NCBI RefSeq assembly: GCF_050624435.1
Contig: NC_134546.1
Coordinates: 39,573,501 to 39,637,500, forward strand
Length of the DNA: 64,000 nt
Reading direction: 5' to 3'
Source: Tenrec ecaudatus
Taxonomy: Eukaryota > Chordata > Mammalia > Afrosoricida > Tenrecidae
The translations under genes and the position numbers were made by a program. This document shows positions 12,701 through 26,900 of this stretch, piece after piece; position 1 is the first letter of the stretch, and each line of letters starts with the position of its first letter. Under the pieces are notes generated by a model that ran no database searches, was not told the DNA's origin, and saw only the letters and a list, made by a program, of their open reading frames with translations.

Positions 12701-15700
12701 AGTTTCCGAGGCTGTCAGGCCTAACAGAAGCAGATGGCCTGTCCTTCTCCTGCAGAGGACATGGTAGATTAGAACAACTGCCCAAGGACCCATCCGCAGG
12801 GTCACCAGGTCTCCTTTCACCCCTAGGAACCCAACAAAGATCTGTGAAATGGATGCCAGCATGGAATACAACTCAATGTCAAGAAAACAAAAACGCTCAT
12901 AACGGGGCCAACAGACAGCATCGCGATGAATGGGGGAAAGCTGAACCTGTCAGAGGACTCCACAATGAACACTCATGGAAGGGCCAGATTCCAAAGTCAT
13001 GGCCATCAGGTCAATTATCACTCACAGTGACCCTACAGGACACGTAGAACTGCCCCCTAGGGATTCCTGGGGCGGCAACTCCCTAGGGAAGCGGAGTGTC
13101 TCATCTCTCTCCCATGGAGCGGCCGGTGGTGTTGAACGGCTGACCGTGCAGTTAGCAGTACAAGATAGCACCCATGATGGCACCAGGGCTCCTGCACATG
13201 GAAGCAGCAGTCAAGAAACGAAATGACCTATAAAATAAAGGTGAAAAACACAACCTCCCCAGGGGGCTGAGAAGATTCAGCGAGTCTGCATGCCTCAGGC
13301 AATGAACACCTGGACGCTTGGTGAATGCTATTCATGGTCATTGCCACGCTCAACCCTCATAGAGAAGGTGACTCCTAAAGTCTAGTGCATAGTTCTGTGA
13401 CTGCAGCCTTGATTTCTAGAACAAGTAAACTGGGTGATACAATCAAGCGAAATACATTTTCAGATCACAGTTTGAATGGCACATTCTAGTGGCTTAAGTA
13501 TTCGTACATTTGTCTCAAGCACATTAGAGCTAATGTTCTCTTAGCAAGCATTATTTCCTTAACACACTCACACTGCATGTCAATGTCGTCCACTGTTCGG
13601 ATCAAAGGGGTTTGTTCTGTGCTGCTCTCCAGTCTGGAGGCCAACCAGCCCCACAAGGCTGTTCTTGGAATGCTTAAGACAGACATGACTCACAGCCTGG
13701 GGCTGTTTCTTGGTCTTGGAACGTTTTCCATGAAAATATTCTTTTCGCTTTTTTAAAAAGAATCAGATTCGTAAACTGGATGAATTCTATTTATAAAATG
13801 GTTGGCTGCGGTGACCTCAGCCAAAATGGTACAGTAGGGATCTCCTAATTCTACTGTCAGTGGTCAAAATCGTCAGAATCATCTGATTCAGCCTCTGTAA
13901 AACCCCAGGCTCGCAGCAACCCAGGCAGCACGTGTTAGAACACCACCAACAACAATCAGGCAAATCTCGGCAAGAGCAGCGAAATCTGCATTTGAAGTTT
14001 GCCTAGTCCAGGCGTCCTCATACTGCGGCCCGCGGGCCACATGCGGCCCACCGAGGACATTTATCCGGCCCGCTGGGTGTTTTCACCCCGTTTGTTTTTT
14101 TGCTTCAAAATAAGATATGTGCAGTGTGCATAGGAATTTGTTCATAGTTGTGTTTTTTTTTAAAACTACAGTCTGGTCCTCCAACGGGTCTGAGGGAGAG
14201 TGAACTGGCCCCCTGTTTAAAAAGTTTGAGGACCCCTGCCCTAGTCCTATCCTCCCTGCCAAGCCCCATGCAGACTTTGAAACTAACAGCCCACAATCAC
14301 AGTGAAAGGCAGCTTCCTGCAGCCACTTGAGACAGAAAGATTAAAGCTTCTTCAAAAGCCTCTTGCCAGAAAATCATGATCTTTTTTTTGTTTACTAGTC
14401 ACGTTGTGCCCTGGAAGATTCTATCACAGAGCGATCTTTATTTGCTCTCTCCCAGCGTGAATCTGCTCCGGGCCCCCATCCCCACCCACCGGACTGCTCT
14501 CCCAGGGGGCCAGTTGTCCCAAAGAGTCATTGTTTAGTATCACAGCTGCTTAAGGCAATGGAAAACATTTGGGGCAACAATTGTTGTTGTTGTCAGGTGC
14601 TGCCATAGCAACTCCGTGTTACAACAGCAGGAAACAATGCCGCATCCTCATCGCTGTTGCTATGTTTGCGCCCATGGTGGCTGGCACTAGGCCAGTCATC
14701 TCCGAGGAGCTTCCTCTTTGTCAGTGACCCATGCAATCCTCCTTCCCCAGGGAAGGCACGCGGGACGACATATGTGAGATGAGGTCTCCCCGCCCCGCTT
14801 CCAAAGATCATGCCGACTGTGCTTCTTCCAACACAGACTGGTTTATTCTTCTGGCGGGCCATGATATGTTTAATACCCTTTGCAAATACCATCGCTCAGA
14901 GACATCAATTCTTCTCTAGACTGTCTTACTCGTTGTCCAATTTTCACAGGCAGGTGGGCCAATTGGAGATACCAATAGCGCGGGTCAGGCCCACCGGAGT
15001 CCACAAAGTGACATCTTTGCTTTTGAACACTTGCTGGAAAGAGGCTTTGGTAGTGGATTTGCTCAATGTGGCACATCCTTTGGCTTTCTGACTGCTGCTT
15101 TCACGAGCGTTGATGAAGGATCCAAATAAAATGGAATTATTTTATTATTATCATTTAGAATTCAGGCTGTAATATAGCACACAATTTGATTGAAGATATT
15201 TCTCACACTTAGTGATTCTAAGTAAATAAAAAAATCTATAGAACGTTCATATAGATTTAAGTTTCCAATGAAGTGCTGTGGGGTGTCATCAAGTCTGTCC
15301 TGACTCATAGTGACCCGATGCACAAGAGAAGGAAACACTGCCCGTCCTGACACGTCTTCACAATTGTTCCGTGGAACCTACTAATGTAGCCACGGGGTCA
15401 GTCCATCTTACTGATGGTCTTCTTCTTTTTCACAGGCAGCCGTGACCAAACCTGATGTAAAATGGAATTCTTGACAACAACAATTTCCTCTCCTTTAGCA
15501 CAAGGTTGCTTTTTGGTCCATTTGTGGGGAGTTCTGTGTCCTTTTTGTGCTCAGGTGGAATCTTGAAGGCTGCATGCAGCCTTTGGTCTTCATCGGTAAG
15601 TACTTGAATTCCCCTTTGCTTTCCTCGAGCTAGGTGATGTTATCTGCACATTGCAGGGTACAAGTGACTCTTCCTCCCTACGTGATGCTGCATTCTTCTT

Positions 15701-18700
15701 CAATAAAACACAGGCAAATATCTTCTCAGTGTTCTCTGAGTGTGCTCCATCAGATATCAGCAAGGGCATATCCCTTTCACGGTAGGTTAAACTGACAGCT
15801 TAAAAGGATGAGCTTCTGGGGGAGATAGAATTTGTTTTTAAGTTCCAACATATTCCTGGGAATCTAGAAGGTCAAGTGCATGCCCAGCAACAGTCAAGAA
15901 AGGACTAAGAAGCCCTAAGTATTTCCTCTGGTAATACACCAGCAGGAAGGGAAGGCGAAGACGCAGCTGTGACACACTTAACTGTATGTTGAAGATGAGC
16001 CTAACAGGTATGCAGAACCTCTTAGCAAAGATTGCTAGATTGGTTTGTTTGTTTGGTTTCAGATTGTGATGGGCGGAATCCTGCCCCTCAAAAAGATAGA
16101 TTGAGGACTTCCGGGAAGATGGTGACTGAGTAACACATGCCTGAGGGACTCTGCAGAAATCAGCCCAGGAGAGTTACTCAGAGGGAAATTCAACACTGCT
16201 GGGTCACAGGAGGAGCATCATAAAGATAAGTAGGCACAGATCCACAAGGTTTTGAGGGGCTGGGGGCTTTTGGCTTACCACCGTGGAGGCCTGCTAGAGT
16301 TTGACCTTAGCCCTGCCACTGTCTCGGCCAGAGCCATTTTGAGCCAACCCAGGGGCTTAATCTCAACACAGCCACAGTTTGCTGCTGCATCAGGGCAGGG
16401 ATTAAACCCTTGCAGCCCCACGGTCAGGGATCGGGGTTCAGCAATATTGTTTTTTCTCTTCCTCTCTTCTCTCTGTCCCCCCTTCCCCCAACAGTCTCAG
16501 CGGGCTTAGTTTGTTGTTTGTTTGTTTTTTTTCCTGTTTTCTTTTTCTCTTCCCTTTTCTCTCACATGCCACTGCTGACCTCCAGGTCACTCCCCTTAGC
16601 CTAGGGCATTTATGCCTGCCCTCAACCCAGCTGGGAGAGCTCTATCTTCTGCTGCTTAACCTGAGGCTGGGGAAAGCCTGCCCACCATCCACCAGGGGAC
16701 TTCCCACCCACCTTCTTCCAGGGGAAATCACACACACCTTCTTCCGAGGGAAATTCCAACTGCACGCCTGCTGCAGGGCTTAACACGTGGCTGGGGAAAC
16801 CCTGCCCACCTTCTTCGGGGTAAATCCTGCCTGCTTGGCTCAGGGAGCTCCTACCCATCCTCTGTGGTCCCATGTGACTGAGGGAACTTCCTACCACCTG
16901 CCATAGTGCCTCACATGGCCTAAGGCAGCTCTGCCAACACTCACCAACACTTTATGCTGCTGTGGGAACCTCTGCCCAACCTCCACAGTGATCTACCTGA
17001 CCAGGGCAATTCTGCCCACCATTCTCTGTGCTCTACATCAAAGCTGGTAACCCACCAGCCTTCTGTGGCAGTCCCTTGCAGCAGGCACTGTCACACGCCC
17101 TCTGTGGTGCCCCAAGGTGCCGTGAGCCACACCATCATGGCTTCTTGTGAGATCACCCAGTACAGCACCATCCTTGTGGCTCCACAAACACCCAACTAGT
17201 GTCCCCTGAGAGGAGCATCCAATTTGCCCTCCAAATTACAGAATATTGGTTGACTAGAGAAAGAGTGAAGCCACAGGAGGAAAAGGGGGGTAGGCCAATT
17301 CCATAGTTCTACTAGCTGCCAGCAGTTTGAAGAATTCCTACAAGTCTCCCAGAGAGAGCCAGTGCTCTTCAACTCCCTGGAAAATGGCACCTGGTTCCTC
17401 TAAAACAACACAACGCAAACAGCAATCAGCTCCAACGACCTCAACGAAAAAATAGGAGAAAAAAAAAGGTAATGGTAGAAGATGTACTGAACCTAATGAA
17501 ATGCATAGAAGAAGCAGACATTGATCTGCCACAGAAAGAAAATTTCAGAATGCTGTTGGATTCTTACAGGATATGAGGAAAACAATACAGAAAAAGGATG
17601 AAATTTTAGAAGAGATAAAGTCCATACACCAAAGGGAAATACAACAGCTTAGGGGCAAGATAACAAAAACCAATAGCAGACTCATGAACTTCACCAACCG
17701 ACTGTAGGAGGCAGAGAACCACACCAGTGACCTAGAGGACAGCCAAGCAGACTTTAACAAATGCGAGCGAAAATCTAATAAGATCATCAGAGAAGCTGAA
17801 GAAAATCTAAGAGCTATGTCTGATGCTATGAACATCAGAATAATTGGATTGCCAGAGGAAGACATGACAAAGAAGTTATCTGCAACAATAGTGAAAGAAT
17901 TCTTGGAGGAAAACTTCCCCAGCTTAATGAATGAAAACCAGGCAGCCATTCAAGAGGCTGAAAGAACACCAGCTAGACTTAATCCCAAGAAGAAGTCACC
18001 AAGGCTTATAATAGTTAAACTCTCCAACTTTGAGGAAAAGGAGAAAATCATGAGAGCAGCTAGGGAAAAAGAATCAATCACATATAAAGGTTCCCAAATA
18101 AGAATATGCTCAGACCTATCAGTGGACACAATGAAGAAGAGGAGAGAGTGGAGTAACATATTCCAAAAGTTGAAGGAAAATAAAGCAAATCCAAGAATAC
18201 TCTACCTAGACAAATTATATATCAATGTAGATGGAGAACTAAGAGTCTTCCCAGACAAGGAAAAACTCAAAGAATACATTAGAAAACCAGGCTTACAAAA
18301 GATCTTTGCTGACCTAGGATGGCCAGTAGAACAACACTCACCAAGCATAAAAGACAACCACATAGAACAACCCTACCCAGAAGGCAACAGAGGAAATGTC
18401 CTCTAAGATATCATTGACTTAAGGGGAGAAAGAAGTCAAGAATGAAACACACACATGTACAACACGCTGATAAGAAAGGAAGGTAGGAAAGTAGCCAACA
18501 CAAAAGATAAAAGATGACATCACAGAGTCCACAAATGGAGATAATAACCCTGAATATCAATAGACTGAACTTAAGCATTAAAAGACTGAGACTAGCAGAC
18601 TGGCTGAGAAAACACAACCCATCAATCTGCTGCATACAGGAGACACATCTCAAGACTACAGACAAAATAGGCTGAGAATCAAAGGCTGCAAACAACAATT

Positions 18701-21700
18701 CAAAAAAAGCAAAGGTTGCAATCCTAATCTCAGATAAAGTTGACCTCAAAATGCAAACTATAAAAAGAGATAAGGAGGGACACTATATAATGCCCAAGGG
18801 GATGGTAAACAAAGAACCATTAAGCATTTTAAACATATATTCCCCAAATGAGAGACCTGCTGAATACATCAACCAAACACTACAAAAGATGAAAAAAGAA
18901 ATCACACCCTCAACAATTATAGTAGGTGACTCCAGTACACAGCTCTCTGAGAAAGACAGATCACAGGGAAAGAAACAACAGGGAGGCTAGAGATCTAAAC
19001 ACTACAATTAGACAATTTGATCTGATAGATATTTACAGAGATCTTCACCCAAATAAAAAAATTCACGTTCTTTTCAAGCCCAGATGGCAAATATTCAAAG
19101 ACAGACCACATGCTGGGGCATAAGGCGAATCTGCATAAATGTAAGAACATCGATATACAGACCTCTCTCTCTGACCACTGTGCCATAAGGCTGGAAATCA
19201 ACACAAGGAAGATAAAGAAAACAAGAGCAAACACCTGGAGGATGAATAACTCTTTTTTGCAAAAGGTGTACTGGCCCAGATCAGAGATGATATTAGGAGA
19301 TTTCTAGAAACCAACAAGAATGAAAACACGATGTATCAAAAGTTATGGAACACAGCAAAAGCAGTTATCAGAGGAAGTTTCACAGCAGTACATGCACACA
19401 TGAAAAAGGAAGAGAGACTTATGATTGATTGGCTGGCACAAAATTTACAGCAACTAGAACAGAGTCAACTGGACAATACTACTAATAGCAAAGGAAGAGA
19501 AATAATAAAAATCAGGGCTGAGATTCAGGAGAGGGAAAATAAGAAAACCATGGAAAAATTAATGCTGCTCAAAGTTTCTTTGAAAGGATAAACAGAATTG
19601 ACAGACCACTGGCAAACCTTACCAAAGAAAGGAAGGAACAAATTTCAAGAGCAAGGATGAAGGATGAAAGTATTTTGTAATTTTCCTCATATAGATCTTT
19701 TGTTCTTTTAGTCAGGTATATTCCCTAGATATTTCAATTTGTGCTTGCCTATTGTGAAGGGCACCACCTTTTTGATCTCTTCTGTGGTCTTATCCAATGT
19801 GTATAGCAGTCTGATCAACTTCTGTTTGTTGATCTTGTATCCTGCCACTCTGCCATATTCCTCTATTGCTTCCAGCACTCCCCTTGTGGAGCTTTTGGGA
19901 TTTTCCATATATAAAATCAGATCTGCGAATAATGATAGTTTCACCTCTTCTTTCCCCAGGTTAAGACCTTTGGTGTTATCTTTGATGCTTTTATCCTTCA
20001 ATTTGATGACTACAATGCACCGGTCACTTTGCTAAGTTTACAGGGCAAAACAAAAAACCCATCTTCCGTCATTACCTTTTCTAGTGGGGGAGACAGGCAG
20101 ACACAAACATGATATGTAAAAGTTTAAAATTTAAATATAGTGCAGCAGACACAAGAATTTGATAGACATGGATTAATTAAAAATGGGGGGTGGAACGGGA
20201 GATTTTAAACAGGTGGCTAGAGAAGATCCCACCAAGAAGATGAAATTTGAAAGGAAAAGGAGGAGTTAGGGCATTCCATACGTGGGTTATTTACACTGAC
20301 GTCCCCTGTGTCTTCAGGTCCACTTTGCACACGTGCACCATGCATTGTTTTCTCCAAAAACCAAATCACCCAGTCAACGATGACTCTTAGCAACCCCTGT
20401 GGGTTTCTAAGACCATAACTATTCCCGGGAGTTGAAAGCCCAGTCTTTCACCCGCAGAGTTGCTGGTGGTTTTGAATTGCCCACCATAGCAGATCGCAAC
20501 CCTACGCTTAACCACTACACCGTGGTAATCTTGATGTATCAGAAAGAACCAGCACACATCTTAAACCTCAAATGCGCCACAAATCAATGATCTACAACAT
20601 ACTTACAGGAATGAAACAGCCTGTTGGGAATCTTGAAACTGCAGAGCGAAATACGAAACCCCTAAATTAAGAGAGAAAGAGAGAAAGGAAAGGGGTATGA
20701 TTTTCTTCATCTATTTTTAGAGTGAGGATCCTGTTACCAAGATTTCCTTTCTTTCATGAAACATTCAGAAGGGCTCATCTGGACAGGTCGCCCAGAAATG
20801 AGGCTGCCGTGCCTGCACCCAGAAAGGCGTGAGGAAAGTATTAAAAGTTACCTCGTCCTCCAGGATATGCTTACCTGGAAGAGTACTTGGGAACCAGTGC
20901 AGGAAGAATCTCATACTGTCCGGGTGAAAGCTGAACTGTCTGCAGACAAAGGACAGGGACACCAAGGAAAGGTTCATAAAGCTCATCTTGTGGCCCGTCG
21001 TCCACAGCCCTTTTTAAAATGGCTTTCCCCACTGTGATCCTGACGGAAGCAGGTCGCCAGTGCATGCTCCTGGTTGCTGTGGGATGGGGTCAACCCACCC
21101 TTTTGGTTAGCACGGCCCCACCAGGGCTCCTTGCTGTGACCATACATTACTAACTCTATCGTAAGAGTGGGAAACGTACATTTTTCAAAGCACATATTTA
21201 CTTTTATGATAAATTTTATCACGGTTTGCCTGAGATGCTACCTAGGAAAATGCAGTACGATTGTTTTTGTTTGTTTTGTTTTAATTGTATCTCCTTGAGG
21301 CTTTAAACAACTTTTTATTATGAATTGGGTAGGGGTTTACAGAGCATATCAGTTTTACATCCAATAACAAGTTCCTGCACTTCAAAAATCCGTTTTACTG
21401 GCTTAGACTTCACACCTCATACCATTTAATTGTTCAATCCTATTAAGAGCCTATACATTTGGACACACCCATCACAATCCCCTCCTTGTGTCATTGCTCC
21501 TCCCACTTCCTGCCTGTATTTCCTACTTCCATGACTCCTCCTTCTTTCTTAGCACTCTGAACGTTGTCAGTTCAGTGGTGAACCCCACTGAATTCAGCAA
21601 GTCAATTCCGTGCCCATGGACTGAGGCTGCTAGGTGTGGTGGAAAGAGACGCCATTCTTACATAATACACTATCATCAGCACTGAGAGACAGAGAAAGAG

Positions 21701-23859
21701 CGCCTGGAAACTGTAGGGAAAGCTTTGGGAAGTGTTGGGGTGGTGACAATCTAAAGACAATAAAGAGGAGAGTTGAATAAAGCCTTAAAGAAGGTAAGAC
21801 TTCCCCAAGGGGAGTGAGGTTTTGTAATCCAAGAAGAACGCACTGTACAATAGAGGCGTCTCTCTGATCAGTGCTAAACTTTGGCCAAGATACCTCCGAG
21901 GGCCCCCTGGCCTGGGCCAGTGGCTCTCAGCCCAGAGGTGGGGGAAGGACAGCAACGTCCGAAACTGACAGTTTGGCGAGTGGACTCTGTGAAGACAGTA
22001 GATTGGGAAGGAAGGGACTGAGAAGTGGGGAGGATGAGACTGACCAGATCTCAGAAGTTACTGTGAACGAGAGGGCAGAAAGGAGCTATTTTATAAGATC
22101 TTGGGAAGCCCCCTTCCGAAAGTAAGCAACGCCCCACCTATTATCTTTAAATTAGCTTTTTAAAGTATAATGGTGCCACCGTTGAAATAATGCGACATCC
22201 ACATCGTGACATCATGCGGGACGTGGAAACCCGGCTGTCCCCGTTCGCCCTGCAGCGGTGGTTCACATATTAGCACACAACTTGGATCGCAAAGGCAGCT
22301 TTTTGGTAGATCCTCTGATAACAACAGTAAGTACAAATTTGACAATGAAAGAAACACGCGGTCCTGACGCGGCTGTGCTTTTTCAATTGCTAGGTGACAC
22401 AATCAAGACTACGGCGATGCTAGGATTAATGCATCGTTCCAAAGCGGCACAGAGATGCATCCTTTCAGCAAGGGTCTTTTAGGAGGCAGGTCCTTTCTGT
22501 TCCTGACATCAATGATGGCTATATGCTGGCACTGCCTTCTGCTTACTCAAAGCTGTATATAGGCTGTAAGCTCCTTTTGTCTAGCTCACACACGCGCGCA
22601 CACATACACACACACAGGAGTATAAAGAAGAAAAACAACCGAAAAACAAAACACCTACCACAGGCATTCAAAGCAGCTGTTTCTCCCTTTCTGTCATGGA
22701 AAGACTCTTAGACAGCAGGAGTCTAGAAAGGAACATTGGTTACCATGGCATCTACATTTGTCCCACTTTACTTGGCGGCGGCCATTCTGTGCTGTGAAAG
22801 AGCTGAGGACTGTTTTCCACACAGTCTTCAAGAGTCAGCTGCCTTACGTAAGAGATGGCCCCTCGGGGCATCGCTGAACTTGTTGCAAGTCACCTGGGTG
22901 GCTCCGTGCCTTCGGGCCTACGGCTAACACACTCGCTCTCTTCCCTGTGCCCCACACATGCTCCTCAGTTCACCCAAGGCCCAGAGGAGCCAAAAATTCC
23001 AGATCCAGTTGTTCATGTTTCAATCCACGCTGATGAAGGCAAACTCACCATTGCCCAGTTGGTGCTGTCTCACAGTGAGTCTGGAGGACAGCGGCGAACT
23101 GCCCCCTTAGGGTTTCCAAGGCTCAGTCACTCCAGAGCTGCCTGCCACATATTTCTCCAGTGGAAGAAGCTGGTGGGTTCAAACCACCCGTCTTTGTTAG
23201 CAGCTGAGTGCTTTAATCACTGCAGTACCAGAGCCTCTTTCATGATGACTAGGTACTCGATACCTTGCAATTACTTGGAGATATCTAAAAAGGCAGGATG
23301 GTCTAAGTGTGGATACGTAATTCCGCTATCGCCAACGCTCTCTGTGATGGTTAGGTTTATTGTGCCACCTAGGCTCCCAGAGGAACATGTGGGCAGTTTA
23401 ATCAGGTCGAAGCTCGGTTGGGGGGGTCTATGAGATAAATACATTTCCAAGCTCACCCCCCTTCCCTCTTCCTCCCTGGTGATCCAGCCAGTGCTCTGCT
23501 GCCTGGGGTGGTCCTTTGCCTCCACCGTGGGGTGCGCCGATGTGGGCCAAGCCAACTGGTGAATCTTGTCATCTTGTCACGCACGTGCATCGCTAGACCT
23601 CTGACTGCGTTGCTAGGCTCCTGTGCTGCTGGTTTTGGTGCTGCCTCAACTTCATAGCTTCCTGCTGCTGCTGTGCCGCACGGCTTGTCATGCCTGGGGG
23701 CAGACTCTGCTGTCTGCTTCTTTGACCTTGAACCAGCAGCCAGTTTATGTTGAAGGACCTCCAGTATATTAACTGTTTCACAGAAGTGAGTTGAACTGAG
23801 CCCTCTGTACTGCTGTGTGGACTAATTAGCTGTTATATTCCTTCTCGCTGTATAAACCT

Positions 23860-23908
<49 letters not shown>

Positions 23909-26900
23909 GATAAAATCATAAGTGTCCAATTTTGTTTTCCTAGAGAACCCTGCCTAACACGCACTATCAAAAGCTTGAATAAAGACGGCCGTAGAAGAAC
24001 TGATGCTTTGAATTGTGGTGCTGGGGAAGAATATTGAGAGGACGATGGACTGCTACAAGGACAAACAGGTATGTATTGGAAGAAGCACAGCCAGAGAGCT
24101 TCTTAGAAGCAAGGATGACAAGATTTCATCTCATATACTTTGGACATGGTATCAGGAGAGCAGGTCCTTGGAGAAGGACCTCATGCTTGGTGAAGTAGCG
24201 GGGCAGCCAAGGAGGGGAAGGCCCTCCGTAAGATGGACGGACACAGTGATGGGTGGACACTGGCTGCGTCTGTGGGCTCAGGGAACACTTGTGAGGACCA
24301 CAGTGTTTTGTTTTGTCGTGCAGAGCATGGCTATGGCACTGACAACAGCACCACAGAATGCCTCTAAAGTCAGAGCAGACATAGGGCACAGGTGCAGTAT
24401 TTCCAGGCCCCACTGGTGGTAATTCCATCCAACGGCCCTTACCTGAGAACCATCTTATGGCCCTTACCTCAGAACTATCCTATGGCCCTTACCTGAGAAC
24501 CATCTTATGGCCCTTACCTCAGAACTATCCTATGGTCCTTACCTGAGAACCATCTTATGGCCCTTACCTGAGAACCATCTTATGGTCCTTATCTGAGAAC
24601 CATCTTATGGCCCTTACCTGAGAACCATCTTATGGCCCTTACCTGAGAACTATCTTGGGCCATGTACCATCATCTCTACTCACTGGGCAGGCTCGCTAGG
24701 TGTCAGAAATAAACAACATGGGACTTTTTGTTCACTTGTGTTTACAGAGGAACGAGCCTAACACCACCGAGGATAATGTTCTGGATTTTCCCTATGCCCT
24801 CTCATTTTCTTCAGTCCCCAATGTGCTATCAACTCCCAGTGAGTCCAGACTCCTCCGTCAGTTCTCTGTATCTAACTTCCAAGCCCCATTCTCACGTGCC
24901 CATGCTTGGCCTGGATGCAGGCAACAGTCACCATTCTGCCTTACCCTTTGGAAAGTTCAGCCTCAAACTAGGTGTGCTAAGGAAAGTAACATTCGCAACC
25001 ACTTTATAAAACGTAAACAAGCAAGGACACGTTTCATCTTTTTTGGAGTTTTCCTCTTTGTTATCTCACCAGGTACATCGTGAGTCCCAAGGGTGAGAGG
25101 CACCCTCCTTAAACCAAGCCGGTTTTTAGCGTCGGTGATACAGAGAAGTGTTCGGGTACACTGTCCATTTCAGATATAAAGTGGGCTTAGTTTTGTTTCT
25201 CCTGACGACATCAACCATCTACCATTCTGCCGCGCACGCTGAAGGCTTGAGGGCAGGCCCTGGGAGAAGGTGTGGTGACCACTGAGTGTCCGGGACGGCC
25301 ACCCTATAACTGCCCTCCCAGGATTCCTGGCCAGCCTCTTGGTGGACAGGAGGCATTTCCTTCTCTGCTAATAACTTGCTCAGTGGAAAGGCGGCCTGCG
25401 TGGCATTCCTTCGGCGGTGATTTTGAGCACTTTGCACGTCAATAGCAACGTCTTCTGGGATGCCGTCATCGCTGTTCAGACAGCTAGGGAAGGCCAAGGA
25501 GCCGGCCAGATTTTGAAGCCATGCTTCCACCCAACTTCCGTCTCTCGATCAGCTGTCTAAGAAAATGTTTTGATCCCCAATTAAAATGGACTACTTGATT
25601 CATTCCCTAATTTAATAAGGGCACCCTTTCCAGTCTGGCGACTTCCTTTTGACCTAAAACAGATGTGAGAGTGGGGGCCGAATCACCACGTGGCCTCCTT
25701 TTCCCGTGAGCTCCTTCTTCTGAGAAATGCTCGTGCTAACTTGGGCAGAAGCGACCACCAATAAAACCCATTCCTGGTTTAACTATGATTTCCATTCAAA
25801 TAGTTCCAACCTGGGAGTAAATAAGGGGAAAGGTAGAGAAATAGAACAATTAAAAGAAAAATGTTCCTTGGGATTTTTTTTAAATGTCTCTCCAAATGAG
25901 CATGACTGAAAAGGAATATTAACAATTCAAAATCTACAGAAAAAGAAAAATTTCCCCTTAAAATCACGGCTGTCTCTTTGTCCCCTACCTCAGCCCTGGC
26001 CCCTTCCCAAATGGAAACCACTATTAATAATTATTGGGGTAGCTTTGGAGGGAGGAAGAGAAACATGCAATTAAATTATACATGAGCCTATTTATTTTTC
26101 TGTATGTAATTGGGACCATGCCATTGGTCTACTTGATTTTTTCATTTATGGGAGATGCTTCTATGTGAATTTATATAGGTTTACTCTGTTTTCAGTGGTT
26201 ACACAGTGCCCTTTATGGGTGTGCTGTTATTGAATGAGCTGTCTCGTTAAATGCAATAACAAACCAGACCACGGGCAAGGTGACTTTCTGACAGTGGGAT
26301 TGCCAGGTTTGAGGCAGAATGCATTTAAAACCTTGCTAGAAATTGTCAGAGGGCCCCCTGAACTGTCTGCATCTAGCTGTAACTGTGCAAACAGTAGATG
26401 ACAGGGGTTTGCTAATGTGCATCACCAGACTCAAATTGTCAGTCCTCTGCTAGAGATGGGAAATGCCTCAGCTCGCTGTGTAGCTCCCCTCTTGCCGGCT
26501 AAAGCCAAGTATCACAATGTAGCTTAATTATTCATATGTTGCTTTTTGAGTGAGGTAGGTAGTTTATTGTGCTAACCAGGCCAATAAACACATGTGGGAT
26601 TCATTGAAGGGCAGAGAGATAAATGACTCAAAGAGCCTCGCCTTTCTTGTCTTTTGCTTTTTGATCATCGGACCAGTGTGCGGCTGCCTTGCCTTTGCCT
26701 CAATTTGCAAGCTACACTACCTGTGGGACACCTAACCTGTGGACTGTGTCACTGTAGTTTGAGGTTCCTTCAAGACCTGCTTCGCCACACCATTGGAATT
26801 TACATCTCTTGAGCTGGGGACTGTCGGACGCTGTCATCTGGCTGACTGTTGGTGACCTGCCTTGCTGTTTGCTGCCTGTGCCTGGATAGCCTGAATCCCT

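Larger units (their letters stand above)
16087..19663 (+). mobile_element. L1 with 5'UTR, ORF1 and start of ORF2
   Basis: Starts GAGGACTTCCGGGAAGATGG, the usual L1 5' end. A 1.3-kb 5'UTR contains imperfect repeats of a CTGCCCACC..CTTC..GGGAAA unit (16640-16920). ORF1 follows at 17384-18406 and the ORF2 endonuclease region from 18514. Sequence stays in L1 order up to 19663, where it meets an inverted ORF2 piece. No 3' end is attached. Retention of the 5' end makes this the most complete L1 in the window, but it is dead. Confidence 0.88.

Noticed and set aside
24435-24658. CRISPR-like repeat array
   Set aside because: The units are directly adjacent with no spacers, and the genome is mammalian. 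It is a minisatellite.
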